A stretch of DNA of 64,000 nt, from contig CM066295.1 of NCBI GenBank assembly GCA_033816765.1, forward strand, positions 3,247,140 to 3,311,139. The letters run 5' to 3'. Origin of the DNA: Nothopassalora personata (lineage: Eukaryota > Ascomycota > Dothideomycetes > Mycosphaerellales > Mycosphaerellaceae). A model generated the notes under the pieces. That model was not told the origin of the DNA, made no database searches, and saw nothing but the letters and a program-made list of their open reading frames with translations. This document shows, in pieces, positions 29,512-42,360 of the stretch; the stretch's first letter is position 1, and each line of letters starts with the position of its first letter. The translations under genes and the position numbers were made by a program.

Positions 29512-29946
29512 TGTTACGGTTCGGATGAAGGACGGTGCAGGACGTGGCATGGGGAGGAAGAATCAGAAGACACGAACCAATCGCTAGGATGAGAAAGGGA
29601 CCCCACGTCCGGGTCACGTGCACGACCGCGCGCTTAGTGCATGGTCGAACACGACCGCAGAAGTAGCGTATGGACGTACACGACCACACGACCAGACGAC
29701 CGGTCGAGTGGACAGACGGACATCTAACACCGGATGGCATACGAACCTCCTTTGTATTTAGGAACGCTAGAAACCCTTATGGTTCTGATGCGTTCAACTC
29801 ATGTTACTATCTCACTGATTGGAATACAACTCTTATTCCTATCATTCATCTTCGCTCAGCTTGCTTCAGCCTCTCCAAAGAATAATACCGCCACGTGACT
29901 TGACTTATCTCTCTTTTGAGACTAGCCCTGGAACGAGACAATAACA
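29512..29946 (+). repeat. Gypsy A 3' LTR
   Basis: 435 bp, TGTTACGGTT to ACAATAACA, complete. CACGTG at 29615-29620; GCGTTCAA at 29790-29797. It is preceded by the purine tract aggaagggggatgg. Confidence 0.93.
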
Positions 29947-30482
29947 CTACTAAGCTCTCGTAGAGAATTAACATATACATACGGTACCTCCCGTACTTCG
30001 TTAGGGGTAAGTCTCTACGCGTGTCGCCTACGATTCGTATGCTAACTACTTACTAGACGAGGCCGATGACTATAATAGTATTACTACCGGCGAGCTCCTA
30101 AAGAAGTATAGCCGCTATAGGCGTAGTAAACATAGCTACGTGCCTAACACTAGCTACGCTATCGCCTCGCTAGTAAGCCGCCTACGCGCCGCGCGGTCCT
30201 AGCGCGACTTCCTTACGGCTATAATAGGCTAGGCGCCTATAGACCTCTAGTAGTAGGAGCTAGTAGAGTAGATCCGCCTATATGCCTAGCTAGGCAACGA
30301 CATTAAGGAGGTAAGTCGCTACTTCGCTCGTGCGAGTCGACTACTACTCGCGGGGGAGGGCTCTAGTACGTCCCCTATACTTCGGCTAACCCTTCCTATA
30401 GGCTATTAGGCAGTTTAATGCCTATAAGCATAAGCGTACCGGGGAGACCCGTATGCGTGCCTCCGCCGCCGCCGCTACTACT

Positions 30483-30935
30483 TGTTAGGAACCGCTGTAC
30501 GTTATCCCAACTGGGCTTGGATCTTTGCAGTGATGTCTCTGACTCGTTGAGAAGGTAGTGGTCCCAAACAGTATATGGTGTATACTTAAAATGAGTTGAG
30601 CACGAGGCTCCTATCTACTTGTAAAAGAGCGTCGTCTATATAGTGCCTCCGCACGAGTGCGATCGGCCACTATGAGTCGCGCTATCACGAGCCCGATCCC
30701 TCTGGGTTATCGTTCTCGTCGTAGCCACGTGATGTGTGCGATCCGCTTGTTAGACCCGAATCGCTCCTGCTCTTCGGTAATTAGTCTAAACCGTAACACC
30801 CTAATCAAGAGTGATCAGGACCGATCAGTCCTGATCGCTCTGTCACGTGACTCCCCAGGCATCTATGTCTGCAGCTTCGTCTGGTTTCCTGCTCCGTTGT
30901 CCAACCATTTGCACCGATAACACTGTTCCGTAACA
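30483..30935. repeat. Solo LTR, 453 bp, not RIP-altered
   Basis: Begins TGTTAGGAACCG and ends GTTCCGTAACA, flanked by the TSD CTACT (30478-30482 and 30936-30940). Contains a perfect GTCACGTGAC palindrome (30842-30851), an inverted repeat GATCAGGAC..GTCCTGATC near 30810-30835 and a TATA-like ctatatag near 30634. No full element of this family is in the window. The open frame 30657-30920 is within the LTR and is not a gene. Confidence 0.88.
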
Positions 30936-31289
30936 CTACTACCGCCGCCCCCGCCGCCGAAGCCCTCGCGCTCTAGTAGGAGTAGAACCGCGCCCTTAAT
31001 AAGCTGTTTGAACTCGGCCGCGCCGTAAGTCGCATATTCCTCGCCTACGTATACCCTACTAACCGTAGTCCTAGTTCCTATAGGCGTAGAACATCGACAC
31101 TACCGCCGCCGACTAGGCATTCTTACCTAAGTTACTACGTAACGACAACTGAGGCGCTCGCCTTACACGCTGCTCGCGGGCTCCTTGCCTACTACTACTC
31201 TACGTAGCCCCTAGTAGGCGCGCTACTCTTTAGCTTTTATTTTATTTATAGTTAAGAAAAGTTTTGTTTATGCTCTAGTACTAGTCTTA

Positions 31290-34200
31290 TTTACTTCTCC
31301 TTAACGCCTTATAGTCGGCTACTATGCGATCCGCATTCGCGAGGCCCTCCGCCGGTTTCTAGCTATTATACTCCTCTAGCTAGTCCTTCTACTAGACTAG
31401 ATACTATAGCTTACCCTTACGCTTACGCCTATCTAGTACTACCTCTACCTTATACTCTCCGTTCTTATTAGCTAGAGGGGGTACGGGTCTATCCTTATCG
31501 CTACCGATATACGGCTCGAGGAGAGAGACATAGAAGACGTTATAGAGCCTTAAGTCGGCTAGTAGCGCTAGGCGGTACGCCTACGAACCGATAGCGTCCG
31601 TAATGCGGTATAGGCCGATAAACTTCGGACCTATCTTCTTCTTTAGTACTACTAACTTAAGGTTCTTCGTTAACAATAGGACTAAGTTACCTACGCGGTA
31701 GGTCTTAGCTTAGTAGGTCTTATTATAGTAGCGAGCCTAGCTTTCTGCTATAGCCTTCTATCGCTCCTCGAGTATAGCGCGTAGTTTTCGCATGCGACTC
31801 GTAGCTATTACCGCTACTAGTACTTCCCCCCCCTAGGTCTCGTCTCGAGATCTAGTTAGTATAGGGGTAATCTTAGGTCGCTAACCGTACGCTATTTCGA
31901 ACGGACTTATCCGTAGTGTTAGGTAGATGCTATTATTAGCTACGAATTTAGCAACTGTAAGCTACTTAGCCTACTTAGTTTAATTATTACTATAGTGATA
32001 ACGAAGGTATTGTTCGAGGGTTTAGTTTACTCTCTTAGTTTAGCCGTTAGTCTAAGGGTAAAAGGCCGTAGATAGCTTACGCTTTACACGCGCCTCGAAG
32101 TAGAAGTTACTCTAAAACTAACTAGTAAAGACCGGACCTCGGTCGCTTACTATGCCTAACGGGACACTATAGTGTCGCACGACTTCGTCTCGTAGGAGCC
32201 TCGTAAGCTCTACGGCTATATAAGTCTTCGTCGTCGGGATGTATAAGCTCATTTTTAAGTAGCGATCGACTATTACTAGGATCGCATTATACACGCAACC
32301 GGCTCGCGTACTTAGAGGTAGGTCCGTAATAAAATCCATAGTAATTTCCTACTACGGTCGCTCCGGTCTAGGAAGCGGTTATAGCTCGCCGTAGGGTCGA
32401 TAGCGCCTCGCCTTCGAACCCTAGTAGGTTCTATAGGCTTAGACATATTGTTTCACGTCCGTACTAAGTGAGTCCTACTAATAATTACGTCGTAACAGCT
32501 CTTTAGTCTTAGTCCTTCTAAAGTAACCCGCGAGGACGTCGTCGTAGTGTATGCGAATTAGATGCGACCTAATTGCGTAATCCCTAGGTACTACGATTGC
32601 GTCTCCGTAGTACATAAGGTTATCCTTTATATGCTATCCCTTAGCGTCCCTCGCGCTTAGCGCCTACGCTAAGCATACGATACACTAGTCGTCTTACTAC
32701 TACGCGATCTTTATTAAGAGTAGGATTAACTTACCCGTCGAGCTATAAGCTTAACCCTATATTACTATAGCGTACACTACTACTAGTAAAGACGGCTTAT
32801 CTTAATAGGGAAGGTCACCTCTCCGCACTGCTATTGCCGCGCCTATGTCGCCCTACATCGCCTCGTAGGTAGTAAGCACGCGCTTTACCGTCGGCTCGCT
32901 TATCCCTTCTAGAGACTCCTTCTAGAAAGATAGCTTACTTTATAAGGTAGGCAGTAAGTTCGAAGTTTATTACGTTATAGCTACGTAGTTACTACGTCTC
33001 GAAGGCGCGTCGGCTAGGTTAGTCTTACCCGGCCGATGCTCCACTATAAAATTAAAAGACTATAGGAACGTAGCCTATCGAGCTTACCGCCTATTTAGCT
33101 ACTTTACTATTATAAAGCCCTATAGGTTAGCGTAGTCGACTAGTACTCGTACCGTATGCGTAGCGCCCTCTAAGTATAGCCTCTAATACTTAAAAGCCTT
33201 AACTACTATAAGTAGCTCCTAATCGTACGTCTCGTAGTTATACTTAGCTAGTATTATCTTACGTGAATAGAACGCGATAGGATGCTACTTAGTACTAAAC
33301 AATTAGGATATAATACCTACGATCGCGAAACCTAAGGCATCCGTCTCGACTCGCGTGCGTAGCGTAGGATCGAAGTGCCTAAGTATTAGTGCACCTAAGA
33401 ATCCGGCCTTAAGCTATCGAAACGCCTACTCTTCGCTTAAGGTCTACATAAGAGGGCCGTACTTCTTACCGTCCTTAGATCCCTTTAGTAGGTCCGTTAG
33501 GGGCTTGTAGACCCTTAAGTATCCTTCTATAAAACGCCGGTAGAAGTTACAAAACCTAAGGAAGGACTGTACCTTATAAAAGGTCGTAGGTATAGGCTAT
33601 TCCTCGATAGCGGCTACCCTACTCCTATCTATCGACACGCCTACGGCGCTTACGACAAACCTAAGGAACTCTACACTCTCCTAGAAGAAGTAACACTTCT
33701 TAGGGTTTGCGAATAGGGTAAACTTTCGTAGCCTCTCTATTACCGCGCGTACGGCTCGCACGTGTGCCTTACGCGTCTCGCTATAGATAAGGATATTATC
33801 TAGGTAGACTACGCAAATGTTATTAACTAAGCCGGTTAGCGCCTTGTTAATATACCCTTAAAAGGTTGCCGGTGCGTTAGTTAACCCGAACGGCATTACT
33901 AGGTACTCGTAGTATCCGTATCGCGTGCGAAACGTAGTCTTCTACTCATCGCCTCGCTTAATAGGGATACGATAGTAGGCGTCCTTTAAATCGATTATAG
34001 TAAAGAACCTAGAACCTAATAGCCTATCTAGCGTCTCGCTAATTAGGGGTAGGGGGTATCGGTTCTTTACTATAATCTCATTTAGGCCTCTATAATTAAC
34101 ATAGAGCCTAAGAGTGCTATTCTTCTTTAGTACGAATAGGATAGGCGCACCCGCCTCGCTTACGGACCGCCTAATCCACCCCTTCTCTATTGCTTACGCA

Positions 34201-36180
34201 AGGTACTCCTTTAAGGCCTCTAACTTAGTTAAGGACTAGTGGTACAGCGGCTTAAAAGGGGGTTTCTTTCCTTTAACGAGATTAATCGTATGCTTAACCC
34301 CGTCGGGTATCTTACGCTTCGCCTACTTATTAGGTACGTATATATCTCGGAAGTCTATAAATTCTTTAGGCTACGAGGGGCCCTCTCCTTTAGGTACTGC
34401 TATAGTAATAGCCCGAACACTTATCGTATAAACCTACTTTAAGCTCTCGAGATCCTTAAGGAACTCGCGTACGTTACGCTACTAAACCGTAGGCGTCTCT
34501 ACACCGTAGTACTACTAGTTATCCTTATCGGCCTTTACTATCCGATTACGATGCCGCTAGGGTCTACCTAAAATTACTAATAGCCTACCTACAGGTACTG
34601 CGTAGTAGATAGCGTCACTTACGCGCTCTACTCCCGCGTTATTAGCGAGTCGCAGCCGAACCGTAAAGGCGCCGTAGCAATACCCTAGGTTATGCGTATA
34701 CGACTCTAACTTCGGTAGCCTTGCCCTATTAATAGGTTGCATTTAATATCGGAGTATATACTTATACGACACTAGGCTAAGATCCGCACAGTTATCTAGG
34801 AGAAACGTAGCCTCGCGAAAGCCCTTACGAGTCTCGACTACGCCTCGCAAGTAACGCGCTAGATACGCATCTACTCGCCTTAAGGGGTCGACTTTAGGAA
34901 AACTCGGACTTAGGAGCGACCTACTTATAGTCCTCTACCTTTTCCCTAGTCGCTACGATAGACACACATCCACTCGCCTTAAGGGGTCGACTTTAGGAAA
35001 ACTCGGACTTAGGAGCGACCTACTTCTAGTCCTCTACCTTTTCCCTAGTCGCTACCCTTCTTAGTTAGAGCCTTCGTAGCGTCTACCCTACGAACCGCTT
35101 ACGCGCTACGGTCCTTCTATAGGTGCCTATTCGGGCAATCCGTCTTAATATAACCCTTCTTATAGCATCTATAGTACTCCGCTTTAGTCCTATCGAAGGT
35201 TATAGACGATCCGCCGGCGTCCCGCTAGTAACTCGCACCCGGGTCGCGCGACGCCTAACTATACTTCTACTACTTCGAGCTACGATCGCTTTGCCCTTAG
35301 TCGCCCTTAGTCTCTCGCCTACGGCGACTATACTGCCCGCGGTCGTGCCCTCCGCTACTACGCTCCGTGCTTTTAATGCGCGAAGCTAGGATTACTAGTT
35401 CCTCTCTAGTTATTAGGATGTTATAAAACTTAACGATTACGGACCGTAGGCTAGGCGTAAGCTTAGCGAGCATATATCGCACGCGTTACGCCTCCGTATA
35501 GTCCCCTAACTAATCCTCTATAACATCTAGCTTAGTCGTAAACTAACGTACTGTCTAGTTGTCCTTCTATTTCACCGCCTTATACTCTAACATTACGTTA
35601 AGCACGCGGTTTATAGGATTACCGCATACGTCTCGATAGAACTCCTTAAAGTCCTAGTATATATACCCTTTAAGGTTAAGGACGCTATAGTTAGCGTACT
35701 ATCGCTTACTTACCTCTCCGCTTAGGTACATAACCCTATATAGGACCTTTAACTCGTTCGTCGCATACGTGCCGCCTAAGAGGGTAAAGATAAGAGAGAG
35801 CTCCCTTAGGAATACCCGTGCTTTCTTAATCGAGTCCCCTCTAAAAGGCGTAGGTTCTTTAAGACGTAAACGTGTTGTATGCGATGCGACCGCGCCTCGA
35901 GCTACGATATCATCGTTAGTTACTATAGATGGAGGAGGGGGAGGGGGAGTAGGGGATAGTTCTCCGCCGGATTCGCCCTAAGGGTCCGCCGGCGGCACGC
36001 TTACGTCCCGTAAGATCTCTAACTGTTTAATCTCCCTCTATATCTCCTTCTCCTTAACCTCTACCCGAAGGGCATCCCTCCTTACGACTAAGGCTACACG
36101 CCTCGCTTGTTACTAGGCCCTAGGGCTTAGGGGAGCCGTAGGCGTAGCGCTACTGTCGTCGCGTTCGGACTCTATAGCGT
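31290..36180 (-). pseudogene. Gypsy D1 gag-pol relict
   Basis: Read right to left: a gag with a decayed zinc knuckle near 35120-35165, RT with YLDN (from YLDD) near 33790, an open integrase piece at 32118-32339 (MDFITDLP.., IVSDRGPVF), and a chromodomain relict near 31310-31460. Every region is dense in RIP-type stops. The open frames elsewhere in this span are chance. Confidence 0.75.
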
Positions 36181-36212
36181 GTATAGATTGTAACGAAGAG
36201 AAGAATTAGAAC

Positions 36213-36409
36213 TGTTAAGGGGATGTCGTAATGTATAGCACGCCTACGACCTACTAGTCGTAGATGAACTAATTCTTGCCTTTTGTTTAAGACGCATCGC
36301 GCGTCGTAAGGTGTACTTATGCGTGTTACGTGCGGCTTAGTAGCCGGTCGCGACCGCATGTTACATGTAAGGCTATACATAGGGGTTAGCTACTAGGCTG
36401 CCCCTTACA
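36213..36409 (-). repeat. Gypsy D1 5' LTR
   Basis: 197 bp, plus-strand TGTTAAGGGG...CCCCTTACA, here with the TG retained. The TSD CTATC follows at 36410-36414. Confidence 0.88.
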
Positions 36410-36414
36410 CTATC

Positions 36415-39400
36415 CTCCTCGTCCAACCCCTATGTCGTTATACCCGGTAGTTACCGCGTAGTAGTAGTATAGGCGTAGCTACTACTAAAATCGATAGGTG
36501 TTTCGCGCGTTCTTATTGGATAGCGCTAATACCGTAGTATAACGGTTATTATCTACTAAGATAAGACGATTAGCGCACTTAATAGTGTCGTCTAATTAGA
36601 GCCCTAATAACTGCTATTAATTAGGCTCGGTGTTATTATTAATTACCGCCTTATAGTCCGCTATATTAAGCTACTATACAAAGTTAGCGTACTTAAACTA
36701 ATCTAGTGCCTTCGTAAAGCCGTTAGCTACCTAGTCGTTAGTACCTATCTACTTAACCGCGATCTTGCCCTTAGTAATAGCCTTACGGATATAGTAATAG
36801 CGGGTATTAATGTGTTTAGTACGACCGTCTATACCGCTACTTCGCTTCGTAATGTCGATCGCTAGCATATTGTCTTTATGTAAGGTAATAGGGAATAGCG
36901 GTCCCTTATAATCTACCTCCTTAAGCAAGTTGCTAATGCTAATGGCTTCCTTTGCTCTAAGCGTTAGTTAAACATACTTAGCCTCTATTAAGGAGAGCGT
37001 TACGATAGTCTACCGACCTAACTTCTAGGAAGTTAGTACGCCTAGCATCGTGAAGACGAAGGCTCCTATAGAACGCCTATTGTCGAGATTATTAGCCTAT
37101 AAGGTATCGACGTACCCCTTTAGCTAAAGATCGTATGCGGTGTCTACGCCCTTAAAGTATAGTCTACGGTACTTGTGACCTACGAGATACTTTATAACCT
37201 ACATTAAAGCGTCTATATGTTCTATAGTTAGGTTTACGAGAAAGCGGTATAGTAAGCATATCTAATAGCTATAGTCCGGTCTAGTTATTATAACTACCTA
37301 GAGACATTTACCTATAGCCTTCTAATAACGGGCCTTTAGAGTATTATCTACCTTATAATCTATAGGGGCCTTACGGTACTAGTACTTTGCATTTATCGGT
37401 ACCTTAGTGACACGGGCGATATGAGATCCGGAGAGTGTAGGAGTCAAGTCGTGAATAATACAATCTACGAAGAGTCTAAGAACGAGAGAGAAGAGAGAAG
37501 CAAGGTCGATCTCGTGCCAAGCCGCGCTAACCCGATCCGGAAGGTCCGCGGTTAAGCCGGCGAAGGGTCCAAGGTCAAGGCCACCCCGTGACACTTAGGC
37601 GGCTTACCTAAGATGTTATACTCCTCCGCGAGCTTCTAAAGATAGCCGTCTTAAATAATGCGGAGGGTGCGGTTCTTACGGTCTCGTATAATACGTATAC
37701 CTAGGTAATAGTGCACGTTGCCGAGCTTACGTATCTTAAATTTAGTCTATAGCATTGCTACGATTACTTTAACACCGGTCTTCGCGATAATAAGTAGGTT
37801 ATCTACGTAGATAATAATAATAGAGCCCGATACCTCGTGCTTAAATACGTAGATGTCGCTTATAATAGGGATAAATCTTAGTAAGCGTAGATACTTACTA
37901 AGCTCCTAGTACTAAAGTAGGGGTGATTACTTTAGTCTATATAATGTACGGCGAAGCTCGTAGACGTTATTGTTCTACTCGAAACCGTGTAGTATCTTAA
38001 CATAGACCTTCTAGCCTATAATGATTACATTAAGAAAGGCAGTTATAATATCGTACTGCTTGTATTTAAGATTATAGTAAGCGATTAGCGCGTAGAGTAT
38101 GCGTAGGGTAGATAGCTTAACTACTACTATATATGTCTCGTCGTAGTCGCCTTTACGTTATGTGTCGCTACGGATAACCTAGCGCGCCTTAAAGCGACTA
38201 ATCTTACCGTTTACGTCTAGCTTAATAGCGTAGACCTATCTACCCTTTAGAACGCGTACGCCTAGTAGTAGTAAGGCCTTAACCTTATAGACCCAGGTCT
38301 CGTATTGCTCGAGACTAATAAACTTAGCTTCTTTAGCTACACGCCACTTAGCGTGTTAAGGTGTAGCTATTGCTACCTTATAACTCTTAGGTATAATAAC
38401 TATTACTAGATCTAGCTAGTTAGTCGCGGCTATAAAGGCAATTACTATCGCATGTAGCATGTCTTTAAGTTACTTAGTAGGCTGTTTAAGTGAGTAATAT
38501 AGTACTCTATAGCCGTTAGCCGGATCTCGCACCTTCTATAGCGCTTAGCGTATACGGTAAGATTGACGTAGTGCTAGCTATACTTATAGTAGGTCGTCTA
38601 GTGTCTTATCTTAATATAAGTCTACTACGCCTTATAAGAAGTCCTTATTAGCCTATTTACCTAGTATATTAATAGGCCTATTAATAACTGTAATGTTTTT
38701 CACACCCCTAGGAGTTACACCTCGCTTAGCACCTACACGGCGTAGGCCTAGCTTAGTGTTACGCTCCACCGGAAAGATGTCTTTAAACGAGATAAGTTGA
38801 TCTTTATCAGTTTTAGGCTTATTAGCTATTACTATAATAGGGTTATCGCCTTTAATAAACTAGACATCCTTAGTTCGAAATACCTTGTGTACTAATAGTA
38901 CGTATACACGGTAGATAGTGCGGCTTTTATAGCTAACTAGCTTGCCTTATAGTAAGCGTAAGTTAAACTTCTTACCTCGACCTACATTGTAGTTATAGAC
39001 GAAGGCATAATAGCCATAGGCCTTAAGGTGTAATAGGCTTAGCTTCTTAGGCTTACCTTACTACGAGTTAATAACCTCCTAAGGTAACAGTCCCTTAATG
39101 GCTACGCTCGGTATAAGGTTAAGAAGATAGACTAAAGCCGTGACTACTTCTAGCTATAGGCCGACTAGTAGGCTAGTATCTAATAATAGCTTTCGAGCCA
39201 TTGTACAAATAATGTAGTTACTTACCTCCGATTCGCCGTTTTATTCGGATAAGTAAGGTGTTATGATCTATAAACTAAAGCCTTCATCTTATAAATACTA
39301 GATAAGTGTATTACCGCTATATTCACCACCCCCATCTATACGGAAGATAGCAATACCTATGTTGTATTATGTCTTTACCTAGCGGTGTACGATACGGATA

Positions 39401-41630
39401 TACTAAGTAGCGCTATCCTTCTAAGCTAAGTAGAAGATAGTATACTTTAGGCTAGCTAGGTAGGTAAATAGGGTAAAGTACTGTTCCTTACTAAGCCTAA
39501 GGTTACGCACTATAACCACATCTACTACTATAATGTAGTATAGGGTTATTAGCCTTACTATAGGTATACGGTTATAGACCTTATAGCCTATAGCCTTACG
39601 GTAGGGGATGTACTCTCGTAGGTGCTTACTAAGGTTACCGTTACCGATAATAATAATGCGCTTATCGTTATGTAGCTACACTAGCTTACGGCTATAAATG
39701 TGTCTAAGGCGGCGATACTATAGGTCTCCTATAGTAGCTATCGATAGCTCGACCTTAGAAGAAGTAAGGGCTATCGGTAAGTCCTTTAACTTTAAGAATA
39801 GCAGTCTAAGATAGCTATAGCAATGGGCTACCGTACGCTTACTATCCTTCTTTATAAAGAGGATTTAGTCGTCGTTACGGTAGTATACACCCTTACGGCG
39901 AAGCGCCTCTATTAAGATTAGATTAGCTACTAGGCCTAGCACGTACAGCACCTATAAGAAATAGGTAATGCCAAACTCGAATAGGTCTAGTTAGATAATA
40001 CCGTATGTAGTAGTAGTAATAATCCCCTTACCTATCTTAATAGGGACATTGTAGGGTCTATAACTAACTATATTGCTAAGCGTATTTATTATGTAAGAAG
40101 TACAGCCGGAGTCTATAACCTAATCGGTACGGTCCTTCGCTATAAGCAGTACTAAGGTATCTTAAATGTGCTCCTTAAATATAGCCGCTATAAACATGTA
40201 ATAGTTGCCGTTATAAGGAGTTATTAGATCCTCGAGACTACCGTAGGCCGCAAATTAAGCGGTCTCCTTCAGCTACCTCTATAGGTTATTAGTAGTGTTA
40301 TTTACCTACTAACGCTACTACTAGTTATCTAGAGTCTTAGGCTTGAATCTAGCTAGTGTAAGCTTAGGGTAGAGGTTCTAGCATGCTATCTTAATATAAC
40401 CTATAATACTATAGCTATCGCATGTTAGCTTCTACTACTAGTTGTTATTATTACTATTCTAACTGCCTCCGCGACTACCGTTGTTCTAATTGCCGCGGCC
40501 TCTACGACCTCGTCCGCGTATAGCACTACGGGGTGCACCGCCGCTACGAGTATTGTTACTATTACCCTATTGTTAAGGGTTAGCTAGAGGGAAAGGGTTA
40601 GGGGTGTTCTACTTTACTACGAGATTAGCGGTCTTAGACTATTAAGTAGTCGCCTTATTAAGTAGGTCGCTTATCACCTTATCGAGTATAATAGTCGTAG
40701 TGTCCTCGATCTTACTAGTAAGCTACCTTAACTATTTACGTTTTACCGACGCGAATATAGGGAAGTATAGTAAGATCTAGTATAGGAAGCGGAACAGGGC
40801 CTAGGCCTTTAATATAGCTAATTTAGTGCCGTTTAGATTAGTAAGCTTTACTTAATATTATTAGTAAAACTTATCTAGGTTAGAGCCGCTATAGGTATGT
40901 AACTCGAACTCTAGATATAGCGAGTACTCCTTAGACTTTCTAGTTTAACCGTATGTCGACTTGAGATGGTCCCATAGGGTATTTAGTTGTTAATAGGCCT
41001 TGCAGTTCTCGGCAATAGACTAACTACAATTAGTAGTAATAAGTGCGCGGGCCTAGTATTTCTTAGCATCCTATGCCTTAATTCGCTCCTTAAGTTCCTA
41101 CTACTACTCGTTAGTGCGCATTATAGGCTTCTACTTAGTATTATTAATAAGTCCCTAAAGCGACTCGCTACGTAGCACGGACTCGAGCATGTCGGCCTAT
41201 CTACTATAGTCGTCTTTACCTTAGAGCTTACTAATACTAGGGGTGCCGTTATTATTACGGCCGACTATATTAATAAAGCCGCGAGTTAATGTAGGCTTCT
41301 TAGTCTTTCGAGGAGTAGCCGACTCGGTCTACTGAGATTATTGCTAGCTCTATGTACCGGCGATAGACTACTACGCTAGTAGTATCTCGAGTCTAGTAAT
41401 GTTACCGTTAGTGTTAGTATCTATCCACTACTATAGTGCACTAACTAGGTATCGCTACGAATACTCGTCGCGTTACCGACTAGGTCGCGACTTAATATAT
41501 TTACTACTAAAGTCGCGTTAAGTCGCATCTACTAACGAGGTGTCGCAAACACGCGTAATTAGTAGGATATAATTAACAGTGTCTATCGGAAGGTATACGC
41601 GCAGTTGTATAGCGCGAGGGCGTTATAACT
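36415..41630 (-). pseudogene. Copia G gag-pol relict
   Basis: Minus-strand relict aligned over its right part to copia H (38240-41420 against 19213-22596), including the RGG-rich gag stretch and DDE core. The left part (about 36620-38235) holds RT/RNase H sequence absent from H. The start region is at about 41430, after the PBS. It is full of TAA/TAG. A solo LTR of another family interrupts it at 37408-37593. Confidence 0.75.
37408..37593. repeat. Solo LTR, 186 bp, not RIP-altered
   Basis: Plus strand TGACACGGGC...CCCCGTGACA, flanked by the TSD CTTAG (37403-37407 and 37594-37598). CA/TG-normal within RIP-ruined copia G, so it arrived later. The ends (TGTCACGG...CCGTGTCA on the minus strand) resemble the TRIM LTR at 53715 but the bodies differ. 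The open frame 37379-37594 is not a gene. Confidence 0.85.
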
Positions 41631-41757
41631 AGATAATGTAAGTAGATTAATTATATTAAGAATCTACTAAGCGCGAGAAAGTAAGATAAGCTACGAGTAA
41701 GTACCTAAGGTAGCTAGGGCCTTAGTATCTAAGAAAGTACTAGGATAAGCATTAAGT
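41631..41757 (-). repeat. Copia G 5' LTR
   Basis: 127 bp, followed by the TSD TAAAG (41758-41762). The RIP-altered PBS lies at its left edge. Confidence 0.85.
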
Positions 41758-41762
41758 TAAAG

Positions 41763-42360
41763 TACCGAGCGCCGGGGTAGTAGCGGAGGGTATAACCGTA
41801 GGTAGTATATACGTCGTAAGCGTAAAGCTAAGGGCGTACATAAGCGGGTCGATCGCCTAAAGTAATAGAAGTAGAGTTAAGTACCGGGCGCCTCGGGTGC
41901 GAGTTAGTAGCGAGACGCCGGTAGCTCGTCTTTAACTAGCTAGAAGTTAAAAGTAGAGTACTACGGCTACGGCGGGAAGGGTTACTATAAGACGGAGTAC
42001 CGGAATAGACACCTATAGAAGGACCGCGACGCGTAAGCGGTTCGTAGGTTAGAAACTATCGAGGCTTTAACTAAGAAGGGTAAATAGGGAAAAGGTAGAG
42101 GACTAGGTAAGGGTCGCTCCTAAGTCCGAGTTTCTATATAGACCCCTTAAGGTAAGTCGATACGAGTCTAGCGCATTACTTACGAGGCGCCGTCGAGACG
42201 CGTAAGGGCTTTTACGAGGCTACGTTTCTTCTAGATAACGGTATAGATTTAAGCTTAGTATTATACGAGTATATACTCCGACACTAGATATAGCCTATTA
42301 GTAGTATAAAGCTTCTAAATCTAGAGTCGTACGCGTAGGACTAGGGGCATTACTACGGCG
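41763..42360 (+). pseudogene. Gypsy D2 gag/protease relict, part 2
   Basis: Continues D2 after copia G: a decayed zinc knuckle (EYYGYGGKGYYKTEY near 41960, Cys codons lost) and on into the gag-pol junction. It matches the reverse complement of D1 34690-35640. It ends in the TSD CGGCG (42356-42360), where gypsy B is inserted. Confidence 0.65.

Larger units (their letters stand above)
18620..29946 (+). mobile_element. Gypsy A, nearly intact chromovirus carrying copia H in its 5' LTR
   Basis: TSD CTACT at 18615-18619 and 29947-29951. LTRs begin TGTTACGGTT and end ACAATAACA. Removing copia H and one TSD copy gives an element of about 7.2 kb with gag, pol (protease, RT, RNase H, integrase, chromodomain), an antisense tRNA-like segment, an antisense ORF and a purine tract (aggaagggggatgg) at the 3' LTR. 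RIP is slight: one stop in pol, an early gag stop and one stop in the antisense ORF. It is inserted in D1. Confidence 0.93.
18424..31200 (+). pseudogene. Gypsy D1 antisense ORF relict, interrupted
   Basis: An ATG at 18424 opens a Ser-rich frame (MSTVPSSPLFSSRSAS..), antisense to D1 gag-pol. It is interrupted by gypsy A at 18620, resumes at 29952 and is interrupted again by a solo LTR at 30483-30935, resuming at 30941. Between RIP-type stops the frame reads as a helical protein (for example DEADDYNSITTGELLKKYSR near 30060). It does not visibly resemble the Cys-rich antisense proteins of gypsy A/B/C, so it may be a different accessory protein in the same position. One frameshift is likely near the gypsy A insertion. 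Confidence 0.45.
17749..36409 (-). mobile_element. Gypsy D1, RIP-ruined chromovirus split by gypsy A
   Basis: TSD CTATC at 17744-17748 and 36410-36414 defines the ends inside copia G. The 5' LTR is at right (36213-36409), the 3' LTR at left (17927-18123, plus an extra partial copy). Gag-pol is on the minus strand, and an antisense ORF region lies between pol and the 3' LTR. Gypsy A (18620-29946) and a solo LTR (30483-30935) are inserted in the antisense ORF region. A chromodomain relict near 31310-31460 marks it as a chromovirus. Confidence 0.85.
17536..41757 (-). mobile_element. Copia G, RIP-ruined, split by gypsy D1
   Basis: LTRs of 127 bp lie at 17536-17662 (3') and 41631-41757 (5'), with TSD TAAAG at 17531-17535 and 41758-41762. 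The body is cut in two by gypsy D1 (17749-36409). It is the RIP-altered full-length relative of copia H and retains the RT/RNase H region that H lacks. LTR ends are AGATAATG...AAGT on the plus strand, not TG...CA. Confidence 0.85.
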
